In this document: positions 28,694 through 38,740 of the stretch, piece by piece
Position numbering within the stretch: the first letter of the stretch is position 1
Layout: every line of letters begins with the position of its first letter
From: Desmonostoc vinosum HA7617-LM4
GTDB taxonomy: Bacteria > Cyanobacteriota > Cyanobacteriia > Cyanobacteriales > Nostocaceae
Length of the DNA: 64,000 bases
NCBI GenBank assembly: GCA_019359515.1
Contig: JAHHHC010000010.1
Location: 124,001-188,000 of the forward strand
Direction: 5' to 3'
The notes under the pieces: model-generated
Databases searched by the model: none
The model's input: only the letters and a program-made list of their open reading frames with translations
What the model was told of the DNA's origin: nothing
Translations under genes and position numbers: made by a program

Positions 28694-28714
28694 TGGTCAT
28701 TTGTCATTTGTTAT

Positions 28715-31700
28715 TCACCGCGTCTCCGCGTCTTTGCGTCTTTGCGTCTTCCAATTCCCCATTCCCAATTCCCAACTAACGATTTTCCACGGCTGAATTG
28801 TCAAGTTTTGTTTAGTACATGAGAGTTCAGTGATGGCAGAGGAATGCTCTAACAAATCTACCGTATTTTGCAGATTCAAGCCTAAGTCACTGTGCAAACA
28901 TAACTCGGCTGTCTCTCCGTGGCACTCGTAACACCGCATAATTAGCTGCTGTGGGTTATCTTCTGCTGGCTTCAACGCCATTAAGATGAGGTTTTCAGCC
29001 GATAAATTTAGGAAGCTTACCTTATCAGGTGTGCTGTTAGCGTAGCGGGGTGTAGTGGGACGTACATGCTGAGTACTGGGTAAATTTATAACCACTTGCA
29101 ATGGTATATTTATTTCATACCCACGCCGTACCGTATGGGCTGATTCCCAACTACTTGCGTGAGGATACAAAGCATAGGTGAATTCATGCTGCCCTCGGTC
29201 AGCTTCTGGGTCTGGCCAATTAGGACTGCGTAGTAGTGTGAGGCGAAGCTGATTTGCTTGACTATCGTAGCCATATTTACAATCATTTAACAAACTCACA
29301 CCGTAATTATCCCCAGTTAAATCTGCCCAACGTAAGGCTGGGACTTCCCACTTTGCTTGTTCTGCTGGGGTTTTTGGTTGAGTTGGACGGCGAATAGCAG
29401 CACATGGTATCTCATAAGTAGCAAAGTCTGCTTCAACGTTTAAAGGAAAAGCAGCTTTTACCAAAACCTGATTTTCTTGCCAATTGACAGTGTTTACAAT
29501 TTTTAACAAAGGTGAACCAGTTTGCAGAATGTAGTCTTGGCGAAATTCCGATTCTCCCAACTGACGCACCACGCGTACACGGCTTTGAACTGGGCCATGT
29601 TCTAGCCATTGAATTGATTGAAGCCGTGCTAGGGGTAAAGGATGCTGAGCATAATTAGGATCTATATTCCAAGCATCCCAGTATTGCCCACTGTCTTTAA
29701 AAGCTTGTAGTTGATTCCCCGCACCACTTAAAACTTCTCGTTGATTAACTTTGTCAAAAACACTAGCCAAATCTCCTGTATCAGGATTGACATCAACTCG
29801 GAGAAATTCATTTTCTAAAATCCAATCTGGGGGGAGGGATGAGGGGGATGAGGGAGTAAGGGAGAGTGTTTGCAATAAATTCTCCGCGTCCTCTTTGGGG
29901 GAGGGGTAAAGCCAGAATACGCGGTAGCCTATGGGTGGGATGTTGGTTGCGAGAAATAGTAGTGTTGATGGTTCAGATAATTGAGAGACAAGCTGTTGTT
30001 CAAAAAGGTCGTAAACTTGCCATGCTTGGTTGGCTGTTGCTGATGCGGGTAAGGAGATAGAGACTACCTCAGAACGTTCCCAATTGAGAGAATTGAAGAC
30101 GAATATGGCTTTAGCTTCAGGATGAGGGGGTGAGGGTAAAGCGGTTTGGGATGCGATCGCTTGCAGTGATTCTTGTAATATCCTAGTTCCTACCTGTTCA
30201 ACTTGCTGCCATTGGGGTAACGCATCCAAATAAACTTGAGTAATCGAAGTGCCTGGTAGTATATCATGAAACTGGTGAAATAATACCTGCTTCCAAGCCG
30301 TTTCTATTTCCGCTTGGGGATATTTCACACCACAGCTAACAGTCGCCAAAGTAGCAAATAATTCAGCTTGATACAACAAATCCTCACAACGCCGATTCCA
30401 GCGTTTCTGATCTGCGTGAGTAGTGTAACAACCACGATGGAACTCTAAGTAAAGTTCGTCATTCCATGTGGGGAAGAGGGGAAGGGATGTGGTACCCTGC
30501 GGGAACGACTTCGTCGAACGACTCCGCTCACCAACCGGGGGATTTGGTTCGACTCCGCTCACCAACCGGGGAGTGAGGAAAAAATTCTCCGCGTCCCCCA
30601 CTCCCCGCGTCCCCGCGTCTTCTTTGAGGGTTGACTTGATCTGTTGTAAGTAATTTTCAGCGGTGATAAATTCTAGAGTTGGGAACAGAGGAGAACTTTG
30701 CCAGCGTTGGGCAGTTTCTAGCATATCGCGGGTGGGGCCGCCGCCGTGGTCGCCAACACCAGGTAGCCAGAGAGCATCTTGTAGACCTGTTTGAGCTTGC
30801 CATTCACAAACATATGATGCCATCTTAACTGGGTCAATACCTTCACCAATGAGTGCAGACATCAAACTAAAAACTTCACTACCATCAGGCGATCGCCACC
30901 AAAAAGCCCCATAATCAAACTTAGTAGTATCATTCCAGCGCAACTTCTGCGTCACAAAATGTTCTATTCCCGCATTCACAAAAAACTGCGGCAAAGTTGC
31001 ACAAAAACCAAAACTATCCGGCACCCAAACCACAGTCGCCAGCTTACCGAACTTCTGTTGCACATACCGCTGACCATACAACAACTGACGCACAATTGAC
31101 TCACCACCAATCAAATTGAGATCAGGTTCAACCCAGAAACCACCCACAACTTCCCAACGCCCAGCAGCCACCATCGCTTGAATAGCCTCAAACAAATCTG
31201 GGCGATTTTCCTCAACCCATGCATAAAGCGCCGGAGTCGAATGACAAAAAATCAACTCTGGAAAATCTGCCTGCAACTTCAAAGCCGACTCAAAAGTACT
31301 TTGCGTCGCCTTCCAAGTTTCATCCACAGGCCACAACCATGCTAAATCCAAATGAGCATGACCCAACAAATAAACCTGAGATTTTAACTCGTAAATCTTA
31401 GACTCTATTAAACGCCGACGCAGAAACAAAAACCACTCTACCCTCTGTTCCTTAGTGTTCTCTGTGCCTTTGCGGTTCGTCACCTCTTCCACCACCTCTG
31501 CCAACACAGCCAACTTCTGTGGTGCAAACCTCTCCAAAAAAAGCTGCATCACCGCCAACTCATCAGCCACAAACCCTGGATCAGGACTATGATCATTATT
31601 AGATTCATATACTAAAAGCGATCGCACCAAAGCACCATCACAATGTCCCGGACTTACTAACCGCAAAGCTACAACAAACTCTTCCCCTGGAGTCACCCCA

Positions 31701-32089
31701 CGACTGAGAAGCACTCTAGGCGAACAATCAAATAAATCTCCCGCCTGTACCAACTCTCCATTCACATATACGGACGCAGCATCCGCCCACCAAACCAAAG
31801 CCAACCGCAAAGACAACCCCGCCAAAGCGTAACCCTGCATATCTTCGGGAACCACCAACCTTTGTGCCAGCCACAAAACTTTTTTCCCTCCCGTCCAAGC
31901 AACATGTTCCTTCGCATTTAGTTGAACAGGTTGCCAATCAGACAAATCAAATGCGGCAATATCAGTAATTACTCGGTCAGATTCCTGATACAACCAATTA
32001 GACTGGATATTTGCTTGACAGTAAGAGCGTAATTGCTCAATTGCCTCTAAGATCAATTTGGTATGGGATTGAGATACAGAAAGGGTCAT
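28715..32089 (-). CDS. GH38 alpha-mannosidase
   Basis: 1124 residues. The catalytic domain opens with GHAHLDLAWLWPVDETWKAT (metal-binding His and Asp) and includes WVPDSFGFCATLPQFFVNAG, GVGDHGGGPTRDML, and WNDELYLEFHRGCYTTHADQ, followed by the mid-domain and the beta-sandwich C-terminal domain (VNPDTGDLASVFDKVNQREV). It hydrolyses terminal alpha-mannose. Two repeat-derived segments interrupt it in frame: about 55 residues at plus 30470-30635 (residues 485-540, between YLQQIKS and FPTWNDELYL) and about 25 residues near 29835-29905. The last about 12 residues (WKTQRRKDAETR) also come from a TTTGCGTC-type repeat. Confidence 0.9.
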   Translation of the reverse strand: MTLSVSQSHTKLILEAIEQLRSYCQANIQSNWLYQESDRVITDIAAFDLSDWQPVQLNAKEHVAWTGGKKVLWLAQRLVVPEDMQGYALAGLSLRLALVWWADAASVYVNGELVQAGDLFDCSPRVLLSRGVTPGEEFVVALRLVSPGHCDGALVRSLLVYESNNDHSPDPGFVADELAVMQLFLERFAPQKLAVLAEVVEEVTNRKGTENTKEQRVEWFLFLRRRLIESKIYELKSQVYLLGHAHLDLAWLWPVDETWKATQSTFESALKLQADFPELIFCHSTPALYAWVEENRPDLFEAIQAMVAAGRWEVVGGFWVEPDLNLIGGESIVRQLLYGQRYVQQKFGKLATVVWVPDSFGFCATLPQFFVNAGIEHFVTQKLRWNDTTKFDYGAFWWRSPDGSEVFSLMSALIGEGIDPVKMASYVCEWQAQTGLQDALWLPGVGDHGGGPTRDMLETAQRWQSSPLFPTLEFITAENYLQQIKSTLKEDAGTRGVGDAENFFLTPRLVSGVEPNPPVGERSRSTKSFPQGTTSLPLFPTWNDELYLEFHRGCYTTHADQKRWNRRCEDLLYQAELFATLATVSCGVKYPQAEIETAWKQVLFHQFHDILPGTSITQVYLDALPQWQQVEQVGTRILQESLQAIASQTALPSPPHPEAKAIFVFNSLNWERSEVVSISLPASATANQAWQVYDLFEQQLVSQLSEPSTLLFLATNIPPIGYRVFWLYPSPKEDAENLLQTLSLTPSSPSSLPPDWILENEFLRVDVNPDTGDLASVFDKVNQREVLSGAGNQLQAFKDSGQYWDAWNIDPNYAQHPLPLARLQSIQWLEHGPVQSRVRVVRQLGESEFRQDYILQTGSPLLKIVNTVNWQENQVLVKAAFPLNVEADFATYEIPCAAIRRPTQPKTPAEQAKWEVPALRWADLTGDNYGVSLLNDCKYGYDSQANQLRLTLLRSPNWPDPEADRGQHEFTYALYPHASSWESAHTVRRGYEINIPLQVVINLPSTQHVRPTTPRYANSTPDKVSFLNLSAENLILMALKPAEDNPQQLIMRCYECHGETAELCLHSDLGLNLQNTVDLLEHSSAITELSCTKQNLTIQPWKIVSWELGMGNWKTQRRKDAETR
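30470..30635. repeat. Repeat insertion inside the GH38 gene
   Basis: This block combines a twice-occurring GACTCCGCTCACCAACCGGG unit with GCGTCCCC arrays and an AATTCTCCGCGTCCC core like that in nifJ. On the gene strand it reads without stops as an Asp/Gly/Arg, then Val/Glu/Pro/Ser-rich stretch, just before the conserved WNDELYLEFHRG segment. Confidence 0.8.
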
Positions 32090-32346
32090 ATTTCCGCTAA
32101 GATAATGGCACTTGTAACAGTTATCAGTTATCAGTTATCAGTTAATTGTACTGAGCGACTTGCCTTGAGCGAACTTATACTGAGCGTAGTCGAAGTATCA
32201 GTTATCAGCCAAGCTGATGCGATTTTAAGTTACATAGTTCAAATTGCTAGAAAAACGTGGGGAAGCGGAGACGCAAAAACGCGCAGATGTAATTTGAATA
32301 CGGGAGTCTCGCAATTCAATAAGGCTCAAACTCACAAATCACTACC
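32090..32346. other. Intergenic region with repeats
   Basis: Tandem CAGTTATCAGTTATCAGTTA (32118-32137), a GAGCGTAGTCGAAGTATCAG unit (32181-32200), and a GGAGACGCAAAAACGCGC block (32268-32285). These separate divergently transcribed GH38 and the hypothetical gene. No promoter was identified. Confidence 0.45.
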
Positions 32347-33834
32347 ATGTCTTTTGGCTCCTCTAGTCGTTATCAAAGCAGATTATTTAACTTTGTCAAT
32401 CAGCAATCTCGGCGGTTGACACAACAGTGGGGACACACCTTCCGGCGTTTGCAAGTAGCTACTAAATGGAGTGTGGAAGCACTACTTTACCCAGTATATG
32501 TATTGTTTCATTTAACTGAAACATCAGGGAAAACGTTGCACACCACAGAACCACAATCTAGACCACAGTTACAACCAAATGATACCGATACTCCGATTCA
32601 ACGTGTACTAGAAGCAGTCAACAATTTACCATCTGTGAAAGATGATACTGCTGATATTACATCTGAACCCTTTCAGCCCTTGATATTTTTGGGGTCTTGG
32701 AGGCAGAAATTTTTTCACCAAAACCAAAGTTTAGCAAATAACACTAATATTCCTCAATCCTTAACAGTTCTAGACAATTCAGCAGAGAGTCTTAATCATT
32801 ATCTGCCATGGGTGCGAGGAATTGCTTCCAACTTAGTAAACCGTAATTTGGTACTTGTTAGTACCAATAACGAAACTCTAGATATTTTAACACCCCAGCA
32901 GCAGGCACAATTAACCGACAGAATTATTAGTGAAGTTGCTAACTACTGGCATTCTTGGCAATTATCTCAAGCTAGAAAACAGAGGGAATTATTGCCAGAA
33001 ATCGACCGTTTATTAGCAAAACTGACTGATGGGAGTTTAACCAAAACATCGAGCTTAAATCAAGAAGCGATCGCTGCAAATAATCTCAAATATCAATTAT
33101 TATCATTCTTAGATATAGCTGTTGCTAAATTAGAATCAAACGCCATAATCCCCGTGCAACAGGGTAGTCAACAAATTGTCCAAATTGCCCAAACTCAGCT
33201 AAATATATTCCTTTATGGTAAAAAAAAGTTAGCCAATAAAGGAGAAATTGCAGTCAATACTGATAATTTAGAAACCCACGTGCTAGATTTTCAAGCCTTA
33301 ATCGAAGCAGCACTTAATTATTTTTTTGGTGTCAGCCCAGAACAAAAACTACCAAGTAAACCTCACGTTTTACTCAAAAACTATCAGTCACAAAATCACA
33401 ACCTAGTAGCAGATTCTTGGCTTCAGTTAGATGATTTATTTGGTGAATCAGACACAAATATTGACAAATTAATCACATCATCTCAAAGAGTAAGCCCAAC
33501 TCTAGTGCATACTTTAGAAGATATCTCACAACCTAGAACCCGTTCTAGGTTAGTGCAAAAGCAAAAACCAAGTCGTGGTCTCACCTCAACTCAAAAAACA
33601 TCCACAAAAATTACTTCTTTGCAGCAAACTCAAGGAGAAATTTCTCAGCAACTGCATCAAAACACTCAAATCGAGTCAAAGCCAGATTGGATAGAAACTA
33701 AAGCAATGTCAATGGGTTATGACAAGCATCCACTAGAGCGAATTTTAGAATGGCTAGATTATGTTATGCTCTGGCTGGAAGAAAGATTTGTCAAGATTTT
33801 CCAATTATTGCAACGCCTATGGAGTGATAATTAA
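32347..33834 (+). CDS. Conserved-looking hypothetical protein, 495 residues
   Basis: Not a family I can name. It is soluble, Gln/Asn/Ser/Thr-rich, with a helical N-terminus (SRLFNFVNQQSRRLTQQWGH), a middle section with DILTPQQQAQLTDRIISEVA and YWHSWQLSQARKQRELLPEI, a low-complexity Ser/Thr/Gln/Lys linker (about 380-450), and an amphipathic C-terminal helix pair (LERILEWLDYVMLWLEERFV then KIFQLLQRLWSDN). The C-terminal pair could bind a membrane surface. Codon use matches the neighbours, and a gene of this length with HIP1 sites is very probably real. Confidence 0.75.
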   Translation: MSFGSSSRYQSRLFNFVNQQSRRLTQQWGHTFRRLQVATKWSVEALLYPVYVLFHLTETSGKTLHTTEPQSRPQLQPNDTDTPIQRVLEAVNNLPSVKDDTADITSEPFQPLIFLGSWRQKFFHQNQSLANNTNIPQSLTVLDNSAESLNHYLPWVRGIASNLVNRNLVLVSTNNETLDILTPQQQAQLTDRIISEVANYWHSWQLSQARKQRELLPEIDRLLAKLTDGSLTKTSSLNQEAIAANNLKYQLLSFLDIAVAKLESNAIIPVQQGSQQIVQIAQTQLNIFLYGKKKLANKGEIAVNTDNLETHVLDFQALIEAALNYFFGVSPEQKLPSKPHVLLKNYQSQNHNLVADSWLQLDDLFGESDTNIDKLITSSQRVSPTLVHTLEDISQPRTRSRLVQKQKPSRGLTSTQKTSTKITSLQQTQGEISQQLHQNTQIESKPDWIETKAMSMGYDKHPLERILEWLDYVMLWLEERFVKIFQLLQRLWSDN

Positions 33835-33873
33835 GCTGCTTTGTATTGTTAAATGCTATTGGTGGTTTTCTGC

Positions 33874-34170
33874 GTGAAAATTCTTGTTTATTGTAAATAT
33901 TTCAATTTCAAAAATCCATTAGATAAACCTAAGATTGAGACATTCGTGGTGAATTTACCTCAAATTCCGAGAGTAGGTGAGACAATCGTTGTCGAGAGGA
34001 TTTCACCCCAGAGACAGTTTGTAATTATTTTTGAGTACATCGTGACAGCAGTTCAGTTTAATGCATCCAGAGAATCAGATGATGCAGTAGATGCTCAAGT
34101 AAGCGCATTTTTAAACCACTGCTGGGAGGGAACATCCAATTTTAAAGTTACGAACTTTTTAGAGACGTGA
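33874..34170 (+). CDS. Small hypothetical protein
   Basis: 98 residues from GTG 33874, preceded by GGTGG; an ATG seven codons upstream (33853) is also possible. Seen: FVVNLPQIPRVGETIVVERI and QFVIIFEYIVTAVQFNASRE, a small alpha/beta-looking protein without known motifs. It follows the 495-residue hypothetical gene by about 40 bp on the same strand and may share its transcript. Confidence 0.55.
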   Translation: MKILVYCKYFNFKNPLDKPKIETFVVNLPQIPRVGETIVVERISPQRQFVIIFEYIVTAVQFNASRESDDAVDAQVSAFLNHCWEGTSNFKVTNFLET

Positions 34171-34345
34171 TGGAATGGGGACTCGGGGAGATGTGGTTTG
34201 ACTCCGCAGTAGTTGAATCTCGACTTCGCTCGATTACCGCAAAGCCGAAACTCACCAACCGGGGGATGAGGAGGATGAGGGAGACGCACTTCGACTTCGC
34301 TCAGTGAGCGGGGGACGCGGTGAATAACAAATGACAAATGACAAC
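34171..34345. repeat. Dispersed repeats between convergent genes
   Basis: Contains TCGACTTCGCTCGATTACCG, CACTTCGACTTCGCTCAGTG (34288-34307), GGATGAGGAGGATGAGGGAG and AATGACAAATGACAA units, all seen elsewhere in the window. No gene. Confidence 0.6.
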
Positions 34346-35290
34346 CTACCAAAACATATGATTGAGAAAATAACGAAATAGTTTTGGCCCTTCAGGTTCT
34401 TGATAGTCTGTGGGTAATAGAGCTAGCATGGCATCTTGTAAAGCTTCTAAGGCTTCGTCTATTTCCTGTCGCTTTGGTCTAGTTGTTGGTGGAAAGTGTA
34501 AGGGTTCACCAAATCGAATTGTTAATTTTTTCCTCAGATATAAATCATGTGTCCCAATTAATGATATGGGTATGATTGGTACTCCAGCTCGCAGGGCGTA
34601 AATGACAATCCCTCGCTTCAAAGGGAGATGCAGTTTACCCTCTGTAGTTCCTAATCGTCCTTCAGGAAAGAGAACCATTCCATCACCACGAGTCAAAATT
34701 CCTAGAACGATCCGCTCTATTTGTCGTAATGTGTGTATATTTTCCCCTGTGGGTACGTTCTGTTCAATAGCTGTAGCTAATTCTACAAGGTCTTGCTGTC
34801 CAGCTTGAGCTGCTGTGATGACGGCGAGTTCTTCTTTCCACACCCGCACTAAAGGAATGACGCCTCCAGCAAAATTAAGAATGAAACGTTTCCACCACTT
34901 GTTATATAAGGTGCGGGCGTCGCCTAAAATGTAATAGTAAGGCTGTGTGGGTAAATCTGCCAGCAAGACCAATGGATCGATATGATGGAGATGATTAACA
35001 GCCAGGATTGATGCTTGATTAGCGACTCTTTGTGAGTGTTCGACTCGTACCTGGAAAAGAGTATGGATAAAAAATCGCATCACCAAGCGACGCAGCCAAG
35101 ATTTACCTCTAGGTTCTGGATGTTCGTGATTAATTTCTTCCAGCCGATTAAGAGTTTCTGCAATTGTATCGCGAACAGCGCGATCGCCAGCCGCCGCTAT
35201 ACCCTCTTTTACCCGCTTGATGCTAGCAGCCGTTGGAGGTGGCAAGGTTTCGGCTTGCGTTATGCCTTTGTGCTGATGGATGGATGACAC
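34346..35290 (-). CDS. 1-acyl-glycerol-3-phosphate acyltransferase family protein
   Basis: 314 residues from a GTG start; no ATG is in frame before an upstream stop. PlsC-type motifs: HX4D in AVNHLHHIDPLVLL (H100, D105), FPEGRLGTTEG (the substrate-binding EGR), and VPIIPISLIG. It transfers acyl groups to lysophosphatidate in phospholipid synthesis, at the inner membrane. The N-terminal about 60 residues are charged and extra relative to minimal family members. It may be one of several paralogues. Confidence 0.85.
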   Translation of the reverse strand: MSSIHQHKGITQAETLPPPTAASIKRVKEGIAAAGDRAVRDTIAETLNRLEEINHEHPEPRGKSWLRRLVMRFFIHTLFQVRVEHSQRVANQASILAVNHLHHIDPLVLLADLPTQPYYYILGDARTLYNKWWKRFILNFAGGVIPLVRVWKEELAVITAAQAGQQDLVELATAIEQNVPTGENIHTLRQIERIVLGILTRGDGMVLFPEGRLGTTEGKLHLPLKRGIVIYALRAGVPIIPISLIGTHDLYLRKKLTIRFGEPLHFPPTTRPKRQEIDEALEALQDAMLALLPTDYQEPEGPKLFRYFLNHMFW

Positions 35291-35506
35291 ATTGGCTGTT
35301 TTTTCTTGTGTATGAATCTGGGAAGTTACTCCATCAGCTCGGTCTTCCGGAACAGATTCACTAGAAGAACTGTTGATAAAACCCTCTTGAATTCATAAAT
35401 AAATCATAATTCTTAATGGCATACTATTGAATGACTCACATAGGAATCTGACTTGATTCATGAAATTATTTGCGTTTAATAGATATCAGAAACAACAAAT
35501 AACCTT

Positions 35507-36409
35507 ATGATTCATCACAATGAGGGCACATTCGAGGGTTTTGGTAAACTCAATCTGTATTATCAAAGCTGGTGTCCAGAGGATAAAATACGGGCGATTT
35601 TAGTCATTGTGCATGGACTTGGAGGACACAGCGATCGCTACGGTAATATAATTCAACATTTAATTCCTCAGAAATATGCTGTCTATGGTTTAGAATTGCG
35701 TGGTCATGGGCGATCGCCAGGACAGCGAGGTTATATTAATACTTGGACTGAGTATCGAGAAGACTTGCGAGCTTTTTTACAATTAATTCAAACTCAGCAA
35801 CCAGGATGCCCAATTTTTCTTTTAGGACATAGTTTAGGTGCAGTAATCGTCTTAGACTATGGACTACGCTATGTGCAACAAACACCTAGATTGCAGGGTG
35901 TAATTACCTTAGCGCCAACTTTAGGGGAAGTTGGAGTTCCACCCATCCGCATACTTATAGGGAAACTACTATCGCGGGTTTGGCCACGTTTTAGCCTTAA
36001 TACTGGTATCGACCTCACCAACGCTTCACGGGATGAGAAAGTTTTAGCCGCCTATACCCAAGATACACTGCGGCATACCCGCGCTACAGCCCGTCTAGCA
36101 ACCGAATTCTTTGCCACGGTTGCTTGGATTAATACCCATGTTACTGATTGGCAATTACCCTTATTAATTCTCCATGGTGGTGCAGACCGAGTAGCTTTAC
36201 CTGAAGGCAGCGATATCTTTTACCAACAGCTTACATATCCAGATAAGCTGCGAATCGATTATCCAGAAGCTTATCATGAGATTCAAAGCGACCTCAATTA
36301 TCAACAGGTACTAGCCGACTTGGAAGATTGGTTAGAGAAACACCTTTCACCTCAGACAATACCATTGGTGCAAGATTCATCAACATACAGGGAACAGGGA
36401 ACTCTTTAA
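35507..36409 (+). CDS. Alpha/beta hydrolase (monoacylglycerol lipase-like)
   Basis: 300 residues. Hydrolase-4 type: VIVHGLGGHSDRYGN, GLELRGHGRSPGQRGYINTW, nucleophile S109 in LLGHSLGAVIVLDY, acid D227 in LHGGADRVALP and H257 in AYHEIQ. It is likely an esterase or lipase on monoacylglycerol or lysolipids, which fits with the divergent acyltransferase gene next door as a lipid-remodelling pair (inference). The C-terminal residues after about 290 (TYREQGTL) are encoded by a GGGAACAGGGAACT repeat, which supplies the stop. Confidence 0.9.
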   Translation: MIHHNEGTFEGFGKLNLYYQSWCPEDKIRAILVIVHGLGGHSDRYGNIIQHLIPQKYAVYGLELRGHGRSPGQRGYINTWTEYREDLRAFLQLIQTQQPGCPIFLLGHSLGAVIVLDYGLRYVQQTPRLQGVITLAPTLGEVGVPPIRILIGKLLSRVWPRFSLNTGIDLTNASRDEKVLAAYTQDTLRHTRATARLATEFFATVAWINTHVTDWQLPLLILHGGADRVALPEGSDIFYQQLTYPDKLRIDYPEAYHEIQSDLNYQQVLADLEDWLEKHLSPQTIPLVQDSSTYREQGTL

Positions 36410-36605
36410 ATAATTCGTAATTCGTAATTTGTAATGACGCTCGAGGACTCGCTACCGCTGACGCTTGAGGACTCGCTACCGCTTCGCTAACGCTAACGCT
36501 AACGCTAACGCTAACGTAATTAAGTTTTGTAATGGGGATTTCACCCCAACACAAAACTTGCCGATTATAGAACCGGGGGACTTAAACCCACGGAACTGGT
36601 TAACA
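36410..36605 (+). repeat. Composite dispersed repeat (copy 3)
   Basis: It begins with AATAATTCGTAATTCGTAAT right after the hydrolase stop, runs through GAGGACTCGCTACCGC units and five tandem GCTAAC hexamers (36485-36517), then the AAGTTTTGT...ACAAAACTT hairpin in its empty form (no nested insertion) and GGGGGACTTAAACCCACGGA. An STRR array of ACTCCCC heptamers follows at about 36661-36689. Confidence 0.82.
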
Positions 36606-36713
36606 GCGAATAAAGAGGGAGGTTTTTCTAAGGTTCTCCAAACTCGAAAAGGTTGATGCCCTACTCCCCACTCCCCACTCCCCACTCCCTACCTACGCAA
36701 ATAAGTTCAAAAA

Positions 36714-37484
36714 TCAAAGCGAACTGCTATGGTTTGCAGAAATTCTAGTTTTGCCTTGGGGAATTCTTTTCAATCTGCACAAACCAATTGCCGGGGTAAT
36801 TCCTAAAATAACAGCCGTTAATCCTTGTCCACTCCAATGTAGTATTAAAGCACGATTAGCTTCTGGAATTAAATTTTGGATAAAAGAAAGTAACCACATC
36901 AAAACGCTAATCAAAAAGAAAGAGATAGAAGGCAGAAAATTCCACCACCAAACACCTGTTGTGCGTCGTTTTAATACTAACCATTGGCAAAATCCTAGCC
37001 AAACTCCCGAAAGAATATAGGCAACGGTTGATAAAAATCCCAAAACAAAAATCGCTTCAGGTGATAAAGTTCCACCCAAAGAGACAGCAACAGATGCAAT
37101 ATAACCAATCCAAACTGTGGCGATGCTAGTGGCAATTAGCCAACCAGCGCTAGTTGCAACTATCCATAACCAACCGGAAAAATATTTATAGAGAACGATC
37201 GCCTGATCAGTCGCAAAAATCACTGCAAACACAATATTACCAAAAAATCTGACCAAAGTTTTCCCGGTTTGCGGCTCGATAGCAATAGTAGGTAGCAAAC
37301 TTTCAAGAATAATTTTTTCCAAAGCTATACTCACAAGTCCACCTACAACCCAACCGAGAACAGTCAAACAGGTAAACTGGATAGTGAATTGCCGTCGCTG
37401 CGATCGCGGAATTAAAAACTTACTTAATTTAGAATCGTTATTAGTTGATACAACATCATAGGAATCGTTAGAGTCAGTTTGCAT
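36714..37484 (-). CDS. Multi-pass membrane protein of unknown function
   Basis: 256 residues with about six to seven hydrophobic helices (for example FTCLTVLGWVVGGLVSIALE, WLWIVATSAGWLIATSIATV and FLISVLMWLLSFIQNLI) and no recognised motif. Many cyanobacteria carry similar proteins with a conserved WW/GFCQWLVLKRR region (here GVWLGFCQWLVLKRR), but I cannot name a family. It lies divergent to hemE, about 118 bp away. Confidence 0.75.
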   Translation of the reverse strand: MQTDSNDSYDVVSTNNDSKLSKFLIPRSQRRQFTIQFTCLTVLGWVVGGLVSIALEKIILESLLPTIAIEPQTGKTLVRFFGNIVFAVIFATDQAIVLYKYFSGWLWIVATSAGWLIATSIATVWIGYIASVAVSLGGTLSPEAIFVLGFLSTVAYILSGVWLGFCQWLVLKRRTTGVWWWNFLPSISFFLISVLMWLLSFIQNLIPEANRALILHWSGQGLTAVILGITPAIGLCRLKRIPQGKTRISANHSSSL

Positions 37485-37602
37485 AAATATAAAGTTTAGT
37501 AAAGAATTGATTAGTGTTTTGATCGCAAAGCTGTTGAAAAAGCGTAATCCCAGAATGATAAGCTAAACAATGGATAAAAAATGACTTAGGATGAAGTGTT
37601 AA

Positions 37603-38655
37603 ATGGGCGTTACCTTAACGGCTCCTCATCTGTTGCGGGCTGCTCGCGGTGAAGTAGTAGATCGTCCCCCCGTATGGATGATGCGACAAGCGGGACGATA
37701 TATGAAAGCATATCGAGATTTGCGGGAGAAATATCCTTCATTTCGCGATCGCTCCGAAATTCCAGAAGTAGCGATCGAAGTTTCCCTGCAACCTTGGAGA
37801 GCATTCCAGCCAGACGGAGTAATTTTATTTTCCGACATTGTTACCCCATTGCCCGGCTTGGGCATTGAAATGGACATTGCGGAAGGTAAAGGGCCAATCA
37901 TCGATTCGCCTATTCGCACTCAAGCACAAGTTGATCACCTACACCCCCTAGACCCAGAAGCATCGCTACCATTTATCAAAACAATTTTGCAGGCGTTGCG
38001 GCAAGAAGTAGGCGATAAATCAACAGTTTTAGGCTTTGTGGGCGCACCATGGACATTAGCAGCTTATGCTGTCGAAGGAAAAGGTTCCAAAACCTACTCC
38101 ATCATCAAAAACATGGCATTCTCAGACCCAGCAATCCTCCATCAGTTGTTGGGAAAATTAGCAGATGCGATCGCCAACTACGCACGCTACCAAATTGACA
38201 GCGGTGCCCAAGTTGTACAAATGTTCGATTCTTGGGCAGGTCAATTAAGTCCCCAAGATTACGATACATTTGCTTTACCCTATCAGCAAAGAGTATTTGA
38301 GCAAGTCAAGCAAACCCACCCCGACACACCATTAATTCTGCTAGTTAGCGGTTGCGCCGGCGTCTTAGAAAGAATGGCCAAATCCGGTGCTGACATCATC
38401 ACCGTAGACTGGACAATAGACATGGCAGATGCCAGAACTAGATTAGGCAAACACGTAAAAGTGCAGGGAAATCTCGATCCAGGCGTACTATTTGGTTCAA
38501 AACAGTTCATCCGCGATCGCATTCTCGACACCGTTCGCAAAGCCGGCAACTGGGGCCACATCCTCAACCTTGGTCACGGCGTCCTCCCCGAAACCCCAGA
38601 AGAAAATGTCGCTTTCTTCTTTGAAACAGCAAAACAACTTAATGCACTCGTTTGA
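37603..38655 (+). CDS. hemE: Uroporphyrinogen decarboxylase HemE
   Basis: 350 residues, the full family length. It converts uroporphyrinogen III to coproporphyrinogen III in haem and chlorophyll synthesis. Seen: [20 protein letters not shown] near the N-terminus with the conserved Arg pair, [26 protein letters not shown] (substrate-binding loop) and [14 protein letters not shown] near the C-terminus. No close co-directional gene upstream; the epimerase gene follows 85 bp downstream after a short STRR-like CTCTGCGTCTCTGCGTC. Confidence 0.97.
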   Translation: MGVTLTAPHLLRAARGEVVDRPPVWMMRQAGRYMKAYRDLREKYPSFRDRSEIPEVAIEVSLQPWRAFQPDGVILFSDIVTPLPGLGIEMDIAEGKGPIIDSPIRTQAQVDHLHPLDPEASLPFIKTILQALRQEVGDKSTVLGFVGAPWTLAAYAVEGKGSKTYSIIKNMAFSDPAILHQLLGKLADAIANYARYQIDSGAQVVQMFDSWAGQLSPQDYDTFALPYQQRVFEQVKQTHPDTPLILLVSGCAGVLERMAKSGADIITVDWTIDMADARTRLGKHVKVQGNLDPGVLFGSKQFIRDRILDTVRKAGNWGHILNLGHGVLPETPEENVAFFFETAKQLNALV

Positions 38656-38740
38656 CCCAAAATAAACTCATACTCTCTGCGTCTCTGCGTCTGTTGCGTG
38701 ATAAAAACACACCCATTCACCCAGCAACGCCAAACCTAAC

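Noticed and set aside
21265-32089. A glycoside-degradation operon of the GH63-like and GH38 enzymes
   Set aside because: The genes are separated by a terminator-bearing unit, a WD40 gene, YjbQ and nearly 1 kb of repeats; only GH38 and the aminotransferase are close enough to share a transcript.
36485-36517. GCTAAC hexamer array as telomere-like or origin sequence
   Set aside because: It is part of a dispersed composite repeat found at several sites; no dnaA gene, DnaA boxes or chromosome-end context.
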